64,000 nt of DNA from Basilea psittacipulmonis DSM 24701 (GCF_000743945.1 NZ_CP009238.1:1488001-1552000); one strand, 5' to 3'; positions 35,330 to 44,744 are shown, counted from the first letter of the stretch. Notes: generated by a model from the letters alone, not told the origin. Made by a program: numbers and translations.

Positions 35330-36148
35330 TTAGCGAGCAGCTAACTCTTTTGTGATACGTCTTGCACCATTGTAATGCTTAATCCAATACGAAGAATTTA
35401 AGCTTTCAATGCTGACATTTCTACCTGTACGAGGTGCGTGAATGAACTGGTTATCGCCAAGGTAAATACCCACATGCGAATTACGGTGTCCACGTGTATT
35501 AAAGAATACCAAATCGCCAGGTTGTAGGTCTTCACGAGAAACTTTCTCTCCAATCGTTGCCATCACTCTTGCTGTTCTTGGAAGTTTCACACCTAAAGAC
35601 TTATTCACTGTGTAATAAATCAAACCACTGCAATCAAACCCACCTGCAGGACTGGTACCACCAAAACGATAACGGATACCTAAATGGTCCAATGCAGCAT
35701 AAGCTAGAGTCTGTCCTAATTCTGACTCTCTCTGACGCTCTGATTCAGCTGTTAAATCAAGCTTTTTAGCCATGGCAAAATCTTTTAGCGGATCTGGCTC
35801 AGTCAAAGTCGCTGGTACAGGCATATTCATCGTTAGTTTCAACGGTTCAATATGCTTCATTTTCTCGTCAATCGACTCTTTTTTCGATGCGACATCATTC
35901 ATGACCACGACTTTTTTCTTCGTAGTCGATTTCTTCGATACACTTGCCGTCTTGTGCTTAGATACCTTAGTCGTAACAGAATGCTTCGATACTTTCAACG
36001 CTTTCGTTTTCTTAGATGATGCTTTCTTCGTTACTGTTTTTTTCGTGGCGGGTGCAGACGTAGTAGCAGGTGCTGCATAAGCATTTACCGCTGTCACCAT
36101 AGCAAATACAGAAGCAAATAGCATTCTGCTCAATAATGTTTTTTTCAT
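35330..36148 (-). CDS. secreted NlpC/P60 peptidoglycan endopeptidase
   Basis: A 272-residue murein hydrolase. The signal peptide ends near VNAYAA, then a low-complexity Lys/Thr/Ser linker (about 24-90), then the NlpC/P60 domain from about residue 150. Catalytic Cys is in GGFDCSGLIYY, the His in NSHVGIYLGDNQ and the third residue in FIHAPRTGR. The family cuts between D-Glu and meso-DAP. I start at ATG 36148 (MKKTLLS), where the signal peptide begins, 13 codons inside the longest frame. It has its own terminator. The basic linker resembles those in ppk2 and the MltD-like protein here. Confidence 0.92.
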   Translation of the reverse strand: MKKTLLSRMLFASVFAMVTAVNAYAAPATTSAPATKKTVTKKASSKKTKALKVSKHSVTTKVSKHKTASVSKKSTTKKKVVVMNDVASKKESIDEKMKHIEPLKLTMNMPVPATLTEPDPLKDFAMAKKLDLTAESERQRESELGQTLAYAALDHLGIRYRFGGTSPAGGFDCSGLIYYTVNKSLGVKLPRTARVMATIGEKVSREDLQPGDLVFFNTRGHRNSHVGIYLGDNQFIHAPRTGRNVSIESLNSSYWIKHYNGARRITKELAAR

Positions 36149-36424
36149 CTTTCTTCTTAACATAATTCTCGTACAACTCGTCAACAATCTTCATTTCAGC
36201 GTTTATTTTATACAGCTTTGTTCACAAAAACAAGGAAAAATAAGTCCTTAACACCAATAATATTTCAGCATTTGAAATATTTTCCTAAGCAAAATGCCTG
36301 AATCTGGGCCATTTCATTCCAAAACACGCATACAACCCACTGATAAAAAAGACATTTCTAGACTCTGTTTTTCTTACCTGAAAGTATTGCCTTTTATTAT
36401 TCTCTTTCAAACGATGAAATTACC
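36149..36424. other. intergenic, promoter side of the NlpC/P60 gene
   Basis: AT-rich; contains a nine-base palindrome AATATTTCA...TGAAATATT at 36259-36281. No gene recognised. Confidence 0.4.
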
Positions 36425-36815
36425 GCCTCCTAACTCACTCCCATCGCGGACCATGCATGAATAAACAAGGTGCCACCGTTCCACCTCCGTTCATCCTCCT
36501 GTGACACACCATCAACAGCTCCTGACTCACTCCCATCGCAGACCATGCATGAATAAACAAGTGCCACAGCTCCACCTCCGTTCATCCTCCTGTGACACGC
36601 CATCACCAGCTCCAGACTCACTCTCTATCTCAGACCACGCACGAATAAACAAGATGCCACCGTTCCACCTCCGTTCATCCTCACGTGGCACGCCATCACT
36701 TGCTCTTGACTCACTCCCATCGCAAACCATGCACGAATAAACAAGGTGTCACCGCTCCACCTCCGTTCATCCTCCTGTGACACGCCATCACCAGCTCCAG
36801 ACTCACTCCCCGTCT
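36425..36815. repeat. about 92-bp tandem repeat, four copies
   Basis: CCACCTCCGTTCATCCTC recurs with starts of CCGTTC at 36487, 36578, 36671 and 36763 (spacing 91, 93, 92). Each unit also has GACTCACTC, CCATGCA(T/C)GAATAAACAA and TGTGACACGCCATCA. A partial fifth copy reaches about 36820. The reading frames across it mirror the repeat and show no protein character. Confidence 0.88.
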
Positions 36816-36875
36816 CTGGCCATCACCCACATCTCTTACGCTTCTGTCTTTGAGCACCAGACTTCTTTTACTTCA

Positions 36876-37178
36876 TCAAGCAAATCCATTCTGAGTCAAA
36901 GCTTGGTGAACACTGCTGACCGATCGTTTACAAACCAATACAGGAACCCCTGCTTTCTGAGCAGCATTTCTAAACGATTTCATCACGTTATGCCCTAAAA
37001 AGTCCGTCAGCAAAATCACTAAGTGCGTACCACTAGGCAAATTCAGTGTTTTTTTCTGATGAGCTGGGTCACGACCACTAATATGCTGGCGTATGGCAAT
37101 CTGATGACTTTTCAGCAAATCAGGAATATTCCCTAACCTATCCGCTCCTACCACCAATGCGTTTTTTGCATCATTCAT
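36876..37178 (-). CDS. DUF2325 domain protein
   Basis: A 100-residue protein fitting DUF2325: KNALVVGADRLGNIPDLL at the N-terminus, then THLVILLTDFLGHNVMKSFR and AGVPVLVCKRSVSSVHQAL. The fold is a small Rossmann-like domain and the function is unknown. A strong Fur-box match lies 36 bases upstream of the ATG, so iron repression of this gene is likely. The 3' side abuts the 92-bp repeat array. Genes of this family are often found near iron or heme loci; that link is general knowledge, not shown here. Confidence 0.75.
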   Translation of the reverse strand: MNDAKNALVVGADRLGNIPDLLKSHQIAIRQHISGRDPAHQKKTLNLPSGTHLVILLTDFLGHNVMKSFRNAAQKAGVPVLVCKRSVSSVHQALTQNGFA

Positions 37179-37213
37179 TTTTCAACTCCCAATCAATGTG
37201 TGAATATTTACAT

Positions 37214-37232
37214 TATAATGAGAATCATTATC
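37214..37232. promoter_or_regulatory. Fur box
   Basis: TATAATGAGAATCATTATC matches the 19-bp consensus GATAATGATAATCATTATC at 17 positions. It lies between the divergent DUF2325 and MuiA-like genes, 36 bp from the former and 100 bp from the latter. Confidence 0.85.
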
Positions 37233-37332
37233 ATTTGCAATACCAAAAAATTATTTTTGATTTTATTTTTTAACCTTTAAAACACAAAGACTTATATAAT
37301 AGGCAATCAATTTAACTTTTACCGTCTATCCT

Positions 37333-38817
37333 ATGAAAAAGTTTTTCCCCCTTAGTCTTACATTATCACTATTCATCTCAACTCAAACGATGGCAAAAGA
37401 CGTGTTCATCGACAATCATCATGCTCAAATCACGATCTTTTCTCAAAATGCTCAGATCAATCTCGAAAAAAGCATCAGTTTGGAGAAAGGTGTTCACACC
37501 ATTCGATTAACCAATATCCCCAGTACTATCAAACCCACCAATCTTTACATCCAACCCATCGATGGGGTAAAAATCCTAAAAAAAGAAGTACTCGAACAAA
37601 ACAAGGATGGGGAATTAGATAAAGAAATTAAAGCGGTGAATCAACGCATTAAAAATTTAGATAATCAACGTGCATTAATTTTGACATCCCCTATTGATCA
37701 AAAAGATTTCACCAACATTTTTAAGGATCGCCAAAAACTGTTAAATGAGATTGAAGACTCATTAGAAAAAGAGTATGAAACGTATAATGAACTGCAAAAA
37801 CGCCTGCTTGCTAAACAAATTCTAATCACGTTGCAAACGGATAAGGCATTAAACGAACGTCATTTTTTGTTTTCATACATCGATGATAAAATTTCTTGGC
37901 AACCGCATTATTTAGCCTCTTTTTCCCAAGATCATTTGAACTTTTATTCATACGCTTTGATCAATAATGAAAGCATCGATTATCCAGATGCGTCGATCAA
38001 CTTTTCTACCGCTACATTAGCGAGTTATATTCCCCAAAACTATCGTTGGGAACTACGCGAAGCAAACAATAACAACCTCATTCAAGCTACTCGCATGGTA
38101 AAGATGGCAAAATTCAGTGCGGACTCTTCTGATAATGCTCCTGAATCACATGCATACGAGGTCAAAACCAAGGAAACATGGGTATCATCTGATATTCAGA
38201 TCGATGGGCCACAAAGCATTAACACGGGTTTGACACAATTATTATTGAAAGACGACATCAATACTCAAGCCAAGATTTCGTATCAAGCATGGCCGATGCA
38301 AAACCAAAATGTATTTCTCATTGCCCGCAAACCCCTTGAACAGCCTATTTATGCGGGGATGTTAGATACGTATATCAATCACCAATACCTATCTTCCTCT
38401 TATATTGAAAACACAGCAAAAGGCGGTGAACTGAGTATTTTATTAGGTATTGATAATCGCATTTCACTCAAAACGCAGAAAAACGTACAAACCAAGAAAA
38501 CAGGTAAACAATACACCGTTACTTATGAATACCGATACCAATTACAGAACACGTTGTCTAAAGAAGTAAACTTAACCTTAAACTTGGTGTTACCTATTTC
38601 TTCGGATGAACGAATTAAAGTCACGCCCATTATCCCCAAAAACATTAAGTTGGGACACGTTGAACAAAAAGAATCGGCTGATACATCAGAAGTCAACTGG
38701 ATAAATGAGTATCAAGAAACGGTGACATTGCCTGCTGGATCCCAAAAGGAAGTGATACAAAAATTTACAGTTACCTATCCTGATAACATGACGGTGTCTG
38801 GATTACGAGGTTATTAA
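37333..38817 (+). CDS. secreted DUF4140/DUF4139 (MuiA-like) protein
   Basis: A 494-residue protein with a signal peptide (MKKFFPLSLTLSLFISTQTMA). An N-terminal domain of DUF4140 type (ITIFSQNAQINLEKSISLEKGVHTI as a strand pattern) is followed by a coiled coil (about 90-155). A C-terminal DUF4139 domain ends with the family pattern YEYRYQLQNTLSKEVNLTL, LVLPISSDERIKV and LPAGSQKEVIQKFTVTYP. The family includes a protein called mucoidy inhibitor A; molecular function is not known. It probably forms an operon with the next gene, four bases away, and lies downstream of a Fur box. Confidence 0.75.
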   Translation: MKKFFPLSLTLSLFISTQTMAKDVFIDNHHAQITIFSQNAQINLEKSISLEKGVHTIRLTNIPSTIKPTNLYIQPIDGVKILKKEVLEQNKDGELDKEIKAVNQRIKNLDNQRALILTSPIDQKDFTNIFKDRQKLLNEIEDSLEKEYETYNELQKRLLAKQILITLQTDKALNERHFLFSYIDDKISWQPHYLASFSQDHLNFYSYALINNESIDYPDASINFSTATLASYIPQNYRWELREANNNNLIQATRMVKMAKFSADSSDNAPESHAYEVKTKETWVSSDIQIDGPQSINTGLTQLLLKDDINTQAKISYQAWPMQNQNVFLIARKPLEQPIYAGMLDTYINHQYLSSSYIENTAKGGELSILLGIDNRISLKTQKNVQTKKTGKQYTVTYEYRYQLQNTLSKEVNLTLNLVLPISSDERIKVTPIIPKNIKLGHVEQKESADTSEVNWINEYQETVTLPAGSQKEVIQKFTVTYPDNMTVSGLRGY

Positions 38818-38821
38818 TCCC

Positions 38822-40762
38822 ATGATAAAAAAATCAAAATCTGTTTTATTCCCCATTTTTGTTTTTATTTTGATAAACCTAATCGTTTTGACCGCATTCA
38901 GACTAGGTTTATCTATTTGGCAAGCCGAACGCGTCAATCAAGTGCAAGGCTGGACAAACCTCATTATTCAAGGGTGGCGAATCGACATCGTATCAATGTG
39001 CTATCTATATGGTGTTCCTGCCTTATTAAGCGTATTGTTGTTTTATCCAAACCGTCTTATTGGTAAAGTCTGGCGCTACATCTTGTCTCTTTGGTTAACG
39101 ATTAGCAGTGTTTTTATCCTTTTCATGGAAGTCAGCACACCTGCTTTTATCGAAACCTATGATTTTAGACCTAATCGTCTATTTGTCGAGTATCTTTTGT
39201 ACCCCAAAGAAGTCTTTACTATGCTTACTCACGGACACTTAACCGCTGTTATATTAAGCAGCCTTTCTTTGCTGTTGAGTATTTATGTGTATTGGAAAAT
39301 CGCGAAATGGGCTTGTAAAGAGGTACATCCCATCTCATGGAAATGGCAACCTATTGTCAGTGTGCTGATTATTGTCATTGCTTTTTTAGGGGCCAGATCC
39401 AGTCTAGGACACCGAGGCATCAATCCCGCCATGGTCGCCTTTTCACCTGATCCATTAGTCAATTCTTTGGTACTTAATTCTGGTTATTCCGTGTTATATG
39501 CTGTTCAACAGCTCAAAGATGAAGAACATTCATCTACCCAATACGGAAAAATGTCTGCCCAAGAAATGTTCCAGATATTGAAAAAACACAATTATCGTTC
39601 CAATGAAGATTATATCGATCCTAACTTACCGACATTGAGCGTCAATCCTGCTAGCTATCAGGGCAAACCTAGAAACATTGTGATACTTCTACAAGAAAGT
39701 CTAGGGGCCCAGTTTATCGGTGCCTTAGGAGGTTTACCTTTATCCCCTAACTTTGATGAACTGTCTCAACAAGGTTGGTTATTTGAAAATATTTATGCAA
39801 CGGGAACGCGATCTGTTCGTGGGATTGAAGCGGTCATGACAGGTTTTACGCCAACACCCGCTCGTGCAGTGGTAAAACTAGAAAAGAGCCAACGCAATTT
39901 TTTTACCATCGCCGAGTTACTTAAAAATCAAGGTTATCAAACAACCTTTATTTATGGTGGCGAGAAACACTTTGATAATATGGCCAGTTTCTTTTATGGC
40001 AATGGATTTCAAACCGTCATTGATGAAAACGACTACCCCAACCCTAAGTTTAAAGCCACTTGGGGCGTAAGCGATGAAGATTTATTTGACAAAGCTCATG
40101 ATTACTTTACGGAGCAAGCTGCAAAAAACCAACCTTTTTTTGCCTTAGTGTTTAGTTCAAGTAACCATGACCCATTTGAGTTTCCTGATGGAAAAATCGA
40201 GCTTTACGAACAACCTAAACAAACCCGTCGCAACGCGGCGAAATATGCTGATTATGCCATAGGACATTTTTTCAAATTAGCCAAATCATCGAATTATTGG
40301 GATAACACCATCTTTATTATTATTGCGGATCATGATTCTCGAGTGGCTGGTGAAACGCTTGTTCCTATCAAGCATTTTCATATTCCCGCTTTGATTCTTG
40401 GCAAGGATGTTCCTGTCAAACGCGATCCACGATTAGTCAGTCAAATTGATATACCCCCTACTTTACTATCTCTAGCGGGTATTAACGCGACTTATCCTAT
40501 GATTGGTTTTGATCTTACCAAAGACGTGGATCCTAACCGTGCCATTATGCAGTACGACCAAACACAAGCATTCATGTCTGGAAAGGATGTGGTGATCATG
40601 AAACCCAAAGTCCCTGCCCAAGGTTTTGTGTATGATAAAAGTCGTGAAACCCTTACTCCGACTAGCTTATCATCCGATCTGCAAAACGAAGCACTTGCTT
40701 ATGCTTTATTTGGTAGCTATATGTACAAAAACCAACTTTATCGACTCCCTGAACAAAAGTAA
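38822..40762 (+). CDS. LtaS-like sulfatase-fold phospho-group transferase
   Basis: A 646-residue inner-membrane enzyme. Five N-terminal helices (about 8-30, 50-70, 80-103, 130-155, 168-190) precede a large periplasmic alkaline-phosphatase-fold domain. Motifs: NIVILLQESLGAQF (metal Glu), ATGTRSVRGIEAVMTG with the nucleophile Thr, FIYGGEKHFDNMASFF and IFIIIADHDSR (metal Asp-His). The family transfers phosphoglycerol or phosphoethanolamine to glycolipids, glucans or LPS; the donor and acceptor here are unknown. Coupling to the MuiA-like protein suggests a shared role in a surface polymer. Confidence 0.85.
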   Translation: MIKKSKSVLFPIFVFILINLIVLTAFRLGLSIWQAERVNQVQGWTNLIIQGWRIDIVSMCYLYGVPALLSVLLFYPNRLIGKVWRYILSLWLTISSVFILFMEVSTPAFIETYDFRPNRLFVEYLLYPKEVFTMLTHGHLTAVILSSLSLLLSIYVYWKIAKWACKEVHPISWKWQPIVSVLIIVIAFLGARSSLGHRGINPAMVAFSPDPLVNSLVLNSGYSVLYAVQQLKDEEHSSTQYGKMSAQEMFQILKKHNYRSNEDYIDPNLPTLSVNPASYQGKPRNIVILLQESLGAQFIGALGGLPLSPNFDELSQQGWLFENIYATGTRSVRGIEAVMTGFTPTPARAVVKLEKSQRNFFTIAELLKNQGYQTTFIYGGEKHFDNMASFFYGNGFQTVIDENDYPNPKFKATWGVSDEDLFDKAHDYFTEQAAKNQPFFALVFSSSNHDPFEFPDGKIELYEQPKQTRRNAAKYADYAIGHFFKLAKSSNYWDNTIFIIIADHDSRVAGETLVPIKHFHIPALILGKDVPVKRDPRLVSQIDIPPTLLSLAGINATYPMIGFDLTKDVDPNRAIMQYDQTQAFMSGKDVVIMKPKVPAQGFVYDKSRETLTPTSLSSDLQNEALAYALFGSYMYKNQLYRLPEQK

Positions 40763-40800
40763 TCAGACTTTTTGAAGTGAGTATGAATTTTATACGAGAC

Positions 40801-40836
40801 GAAAAAAGGCCCATCGATGCATGATGGGCTTTTTTA
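40801..40836. terminator. bidirectional rho-independent terminator
   Basis: GCCCATC (40809-40815) pairs with GATGGGC (40823-40829); flanked by an A run on the left and T run on the right, between convergent genes. Confidence 0.88.
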
Positions 40837-40896
40837 TGATAACCGCTTAAACACTCGCTCTACGAGCATATCGGCGATTGTTGTGCGATGTTCTTT

Positions 40897-41370
40897 TTAA
40901 TGCTTATTTAACGTACGTTCAAATAAAACATTATTCTCTAAATCAATATGTTGTTTTAAATCTTGTGAGAATGTTGCTAACAACTGATATAAATTTTTCA
41001 ACTCAGTACAGGACGAGTCCGAAACGGTAAAATGATGCGTCAGTTCGTCTAATTGGGTCAGTGCTGATTCATGATCAGCATGTTCATGTTTCATCACCGT
41101 AATGGGCATACTAGCTCTGGCCCCTGCACCCGCTAAAATCATAGGAAATAGCACTTGCTCTTCTTTCATCATATGATTTAATAAATCCATATGAATGTGC
41201 TGTAATAAAGGAATCAAGCCGTTTGGTAATTTATCCACCACAGCATCAGACTGTGCTAACGCCATGATCTCATCTAACTGTTGACGATGGACATCATGAA
41301 AACGACTCAAAATATGCTCAATCGTTGCTTGATCACTTTCAGTTACCCATTTTTGATTATCTTGATTCAT
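40897..41370 (-). CDS. hemerythrin-domain protein, YtfE/ScdA-like without the N-terminal domain
   Basis: A 157-residue helical protein. Di-iron ligand positions are visible in ILSRFHDVHRQQLDE, HIHMDLLNHMMKEEQVLFP, VMKHEHADHESAL and HIDLENNVLFERT; several stretches nearly match E. coli YtfE. YtfE-type proteins repair Fe-S clusters after nitric oxide or oxidative damage. This one lacks the roughly 75-residue ScdA_N domain, so it corresponds only to the hemerythrin domain. GAGG precedes the ATG. It is monocistronic; no NsrR site was identified with confidence. Confidence 0.82.
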   Translation of the reverse strand: MNQDNQKWVTESDQATIEHILSRFHDVHRQQLDEIMALAQSDAVVDKLPNGLIPLLQHIHMDLLNHMMKEEQVLFPMILAGAGARASMPITVMKHEHADHESALTQLDELTHHFTVSDSSCTELKNLYQLLATFSQDLKQHIDLENNVLFERTLNKH

Positions 41371-41394
41371 ATATTACCTCTATCATATATTTTT

Positions 41395-41427
41395 AATAAA
41401 AAAGCGACCCAATACACGAGTCGCTTG
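41395..41427 (-). terminator. rho-independent terminator of the yajC-secD-secF operon
   Basis: AAGCGAC at 41402-41408 pairs with GTCGCTT at 41420-41426; T run follows on the minus strand. Confidence 0.85.
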
Positions 41428-41461
41428 ATCTCATCAATGAAGGAAAAAAACCATGCGACGA

Positions 41462-42400
41462 TTACATCGCCTCGGCCGTTTGATCATCTTTTGGTTTTGG
41501 CTTTTTAATTAAATCTTCACGTTTAACGCCAAACCACATTGCTAAGGCAGCAGCTACAAACACAGATGAATAGATACCAAACCAAATACCAATGGTTAAC
41601 GCTAATGCGAAATTATGTAATGTCGGACCACCGAAAAATAACATCGATAACACCATCATCTGCGTAGAAGCGTGTGTAATCACTGTACGAGAAATGGTTT
41701 GCGTAATCGAAGAATCGATGGTGTCTTTTACAGACATTTTTCTTTGTTTGCGGAAATTCTCACGGATACGGTCCATGATCACCACTGATTCGTTCACAGA
41801 GTAACCCAGTACCGCTAATACACCTGCCAAAACAGATAAAGAAAATTCCCACTGAAAAAATGCAAAGAACCCAAGAATAATGACCACGTCGTGCAAGTTA
41901 GCAATTACGCCAGCTACCGCGAACTTCCATTCAAATCGAATCGCCAAGTAAAGAATAATGCCAATCGCCACAAAAGCAAACGCTTTCAGACCATTGATCA
42001 ACAACTCATTCCCAAACTGAGGACCCACAAACTCCACACGCGTCATCTGGACAGAGGGATCTACTGTTTTTAGAGCCTCCAATACTCTGTCACCCTGTTC
42101 AGCGGTTGTTTCTGTCTTAGGCACAGGCAAACGGATCATCACGTCTTTTGAGGTACCAAAGTTTTGTACTTGATAATCGCTGTATCCTAACTTGCCAATT
42201 TCAGCACGAATTTTTTCTAGATCAGCTGTTTGTGCGTATTGCACTTCCATGACCGTTCCACCCGTAAACTCAATAGACAAATGAAAACCACGAGTGGCAA
42301 TAAAAAACACCGCTAATATGAATGTGATCACGCTAATGATATTCAACACCAAAGCGTGCTTCATAAACGGAATGGTTTTACGAATACGGAATAATTCCAT
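41462..42400 (-). CDS. secF: protein translocase subunit SecF
   Basis: A 312-residue RND-type subunit with six membrane helices that, with SecD, uses the proton motive force to pull preproteins through SecYEG. The N-terminal helix precedes HLSIEFTGGTVMEV, the family F-x-G-G motif, and the C-terminal half has VLGYSVNESVVIMDRIREN with conserved charged helix residues and GPTLHNFALALTIGIWFGIYS. It starts 14 bases after the secD stop, in the usual yajC-secD-secF operon. Confidence 0.95.
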   Translation of the reverse strand: MELFRIRKTIPFMKHALVLNIISVITFILAVFFIATRGFHLSIEFTGGTVMEVQYAQTADLEKIRAEIGKLGYSDYQVQNFGTSKDVMIRLPVPKTETTAEQGDRVLEALKTVDPSVQMTRVEFVGPQFGNELLINGLKAFAFVAIGIILYLAIRFEWKFAVAGVIANLHDVVIILGFFAFFQWEFSLSVLAGVLAVLGYSVNESVVIMDRIRENFRKQRKMSVKDTIDSSITQTISRTVITHASTQMMVLSMLFFGGPTLHNFALALTIGIWFGIYSSVFVAAALAMWFGVKREDLIKKPKPKDDQTAEAM

Positions 42401-42414
42401 AATATTTTACCTAC

Positions 42415-44292
42415 CTATTTCTTTTCTGCATCAGGGTTCCAAACCGTACCAATAGACAAATTCTTCAATTTTCTACGGCTACCATACCATAAATTTACTA
42501 ATGCTCTAACACCGACGACAGCTGAGAACATAGAAGTTAAAATACCCAAGACATGCACTACCGCAAAGCCTCGAATAGGGCCAGTACCAAAAGCAAGTAA
42601 CGCAACCCCCACGATCAATGATGTTAAGTTAGAATCCAAGATGGTTCCCCAAGCACGGTCAAAACCGATATTAATAGCTTGTTGAGGACTCAAACCTGCT
42701 CTTAATTCTTCACGAATCCTTTCATTAATTAACACGTTCGCATCAATGGCCATCCCTAGTGTTAAAGCAATGGCCGCGATACCTGGAAGCGTTAATGTTG
42801 CTTGCAATAAAGATAACGCAGCTAACAATAATAGGACGTTTAAGGCCAAGCCAACCGATGAAAATACACCAAACAAATGGTAGTAAATCAACATAAAGAT
42901 CACGATAGCAATAAAGCCGTACAAGGTAGAATCAAAGCCTTTTTTGATGTTCTCTGCACCTAATTGAGGACCGATTGTTCTTTCTTCAATAATATGCATC
43001 GGTGCGGCCAACGAACCTGCTCGTAACAATAAGGCCGTATCAGCCGCTTGTTGGGCCGTCATACTACCAGAGATCTCAACCTGACCATTAGGAATTTCGC
43101 TTCTAATCACGGGTGCTGTTACGACCTGTCCTACGCCGTTTTCAAACAAGATAATCGCCAAACGTTTATTAATATTATCGCGTGTGACATCTCTGAAAAT
43201 ACGTGCCCCTTTGGAATCTAAAGTAAGATTTACCGTTGGTTCTCCAGTTTGAGCATTGCGACCTGATTGTGCATTTTCTAGGTTTTCACCTGTTAACAAC
43301 ACTTGACGACGAACCAACACCGTTGTGCCATTCGTATCTTTAAAGGCTTGTAAACCAAAAGGCACGGTGCCATTCAATAAAGCCGAACGAGCCGTCACGG
43401 AATCATCGACCAAACGAAGTTCTAATGTGGCCGTACGTCCAAGAATATCTTTTGCTTTAGCAACATCCTGAATACCTGGCAATTCCACGACAATTCGGTC
43501 AGATCCTTGTTGTTGGATAATAGGTTCAGCGACCCCCAATTCGTTAATTCTATTGTGTAATGTCTGAATATTTTGTTTTAACGCATTTTCACGAATATGC
43601 TGACTTTGCGAAGGGGTCATTTCCGCCGTCAATAAAGCTCTACCATCTGCATCAGAGGGCATGAAAGTCAACTCTGTCGCTCTGTTTCGCAACACAGCTA
43701 ATGCCTTATCACGATCAGAAGCATTTGAGAAACTTAACACTAATGATGAACCGTTTTTGGAAATATTATTCACGGGAATTTTTTGGTTATTGAGCGTTGT
43801 TCTTAACTCAATCAACAAAGAATTGTACGCCGCATCCAAAGCACCTTGCATATCCACTTGCAATAAGAAATGCACCCCGCCACGAAGGTCCAAACCGAGA
43901 TACATAGGATGGGCCCCCAAGCTTGTTAACCAATCAGGCGTGGCTGTTAATAAATTCAAAGCGACCGTATAGTCTGGTGTTTCTGAATTAGCATTTAAAG
44001 TGCTTTGAAGCAAATCTCTGGCACGTATTTGCGTATCCGTATCTGAAAAACGCACATGTATCGTACCCACGTTGTTATTACTTTGATAATAAATACCCAA
44101 AGGTTCAATATGGTTATTCGCCAAAATCGTTTCAATTTGTTTCTGGGTATTTAAATCGACTTTCTTAGTAATGTTCGCACTCGACACCTGAACGGCTGGC
44201 GAATCACCAAAGAAGTTGGGGACTGTATAAATAATGCCAATCACTAGCACTACCAATACTAGTATATATTTCCATAAAGGATAACGGTTCAT
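42415..44292 (-). CDS. secD: protein translocase subunit SecD
   Basis: A 625-residue protein with one N-terminal helix (about 9-25), a large periplasmic P1 domain and five C-terminal helices. Motifs are GLDLRGGVHFLLQVDM, NRINELGVAEPIIQQQG, DRIVVELPGIQDVAKA and TLGMAIDANVLINERIREEL. It acts with SecF and YajC in late translocation and membrane release. The gap of 27 bp to yajC and 14 bp to secF supports one operon, closed by the hairpin at 41.4 kb. Confidence 0.96.
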   Translation of the reverse strand: MNRYPLWKYILVLVVLVIGIIYTVPNFFGDSPAVQVSSANITKKVDLNTQKQIETILANNHIEPLGIYYQSNNNVGTIHVRFSDTDTQIRARDLLQSTLNANSETPDYTVALNLLTATPDWLTSLGAHPMYLGLDLRGGVHFLLQVDMQGALDAAYNSLLIELRTTLNNQKIPVNNISKNGSSLVLSFSNASDRDKALAVLRNRATELTFMPSDADGRALLTAEMTPSQSQHIRENALKQNIQTLHNRINELGVAEPIIQQQGSDRIVVELPGIQDVAKAKDILGRTATLELRLVDDSVTARSALLNGTVPFGLQAFKDTNGTTVLVRRQVLLTGENLENAQSGRNAQTGEPTVNLTLDSKGARIFRDVTRDNINKRLAIILFENGVGQVVTAPVIRSEIPNGQVEISGSMTAQQAADTALLLRAGSLAAPMHIIEERTIGPQLGAENIKKGFDSTLYGFIAIVIFMLIYYHLFGVFSSVGLALNVLLLLAALSLLQATLTLPGIAAIALTLGMAIDANVLINERIREELRAGLSPQQAINIGFDRAWGTILDSNLTSLIVGVALLAFGTGPIRGFAVVHVLGILTSMFSAVVGVRALVNLWYGSRRKLKNLSIGTVWNPDAEKK

Positions 44293-44319
44293 CAGTTACC
44301 TATCTCGTTATTTAAAAAA

Positions 44320-44673
44320 TTATAAAAGATCTTTAATCGTACCTTTTGCTAATACGGCACTCACAGAGGCTTTCTGTACCAAAATTTCTGCAGGTTTGTC
44401 TGAATCAAGATTTGAAACAGCCAACACAAGATAATCGCCCTCAATTTTAGTGATACGACCAATCAAACCTGCCGCAGCGATGACTTCATCACCTTTTGAC
44501 AAATTAGAAATCAACTCACGTAATTCTTTTTGACGTTTCATTTGAGGACGAATCATCAAAAACCACATCAACACAAAAATCACAATTAAAGGCAAATAGC
44601 CTAAAAGTCCTGCTTCTGCCCCCGCTGGCGGTGTCGTTGCATCAGCTAAAACCAAAGATAATACGTCTTGCAT
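44320..44673 (-). CDS. yajC: Sec translocon accessory protein YajC
   Basis: A 117-residue protein with one membrane helix (LPLIVIFVLMWFLMIRPQMKR) and the YajC signature LSKGDEVIAAAGLIGRITKI. I start at ATG 44673 with GGAG seven bases ahead; the longer frame uses a TTG. It heads the yajC-secD-secF operon. The tgt and queA genes that often precede it in Proteobacteria are not here. Confidence 0.93.
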   Translation of the reverse strand: MQDVLSLVLADATTPPAGAEAGLLGYLPLIVIFVLMWFLMIRPQMKRQKELRELISNLSKGDEVIAAAGLIGRITKIEGDYLVLAVSNLDSDKPAEILVQKASVSAVLAKGTIKDLL

Positions 44674-44744
44674 ACTTTTCTCCAAATAATCGTTTTATAT
44701 CAGATGATGATTGTACATAATCGGGAAATATTTTACCCAAAAAT

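Noticed and set aside
35772..36080. 102-codon open frame on the plus strand inside the NlpC/P60 gene
   Set aside because: Antisense of the Lys/Thr/Ser-rich linker; Phe/Val-rich with no supporting context.
36430..36740. Open frames of 60-79 codons on both strands in the 92-bp repeat region
   Set aside because: They only follow the repeat, overlap each other in opposite directions, have no ribosome binding site and show Cys/Ser/His-rich nonsense composition.
43661..43972. 103-codon open frame opposite secD
   Set aside because: Lies wholly within the conserved secD coding sequence and matches no known pattern.
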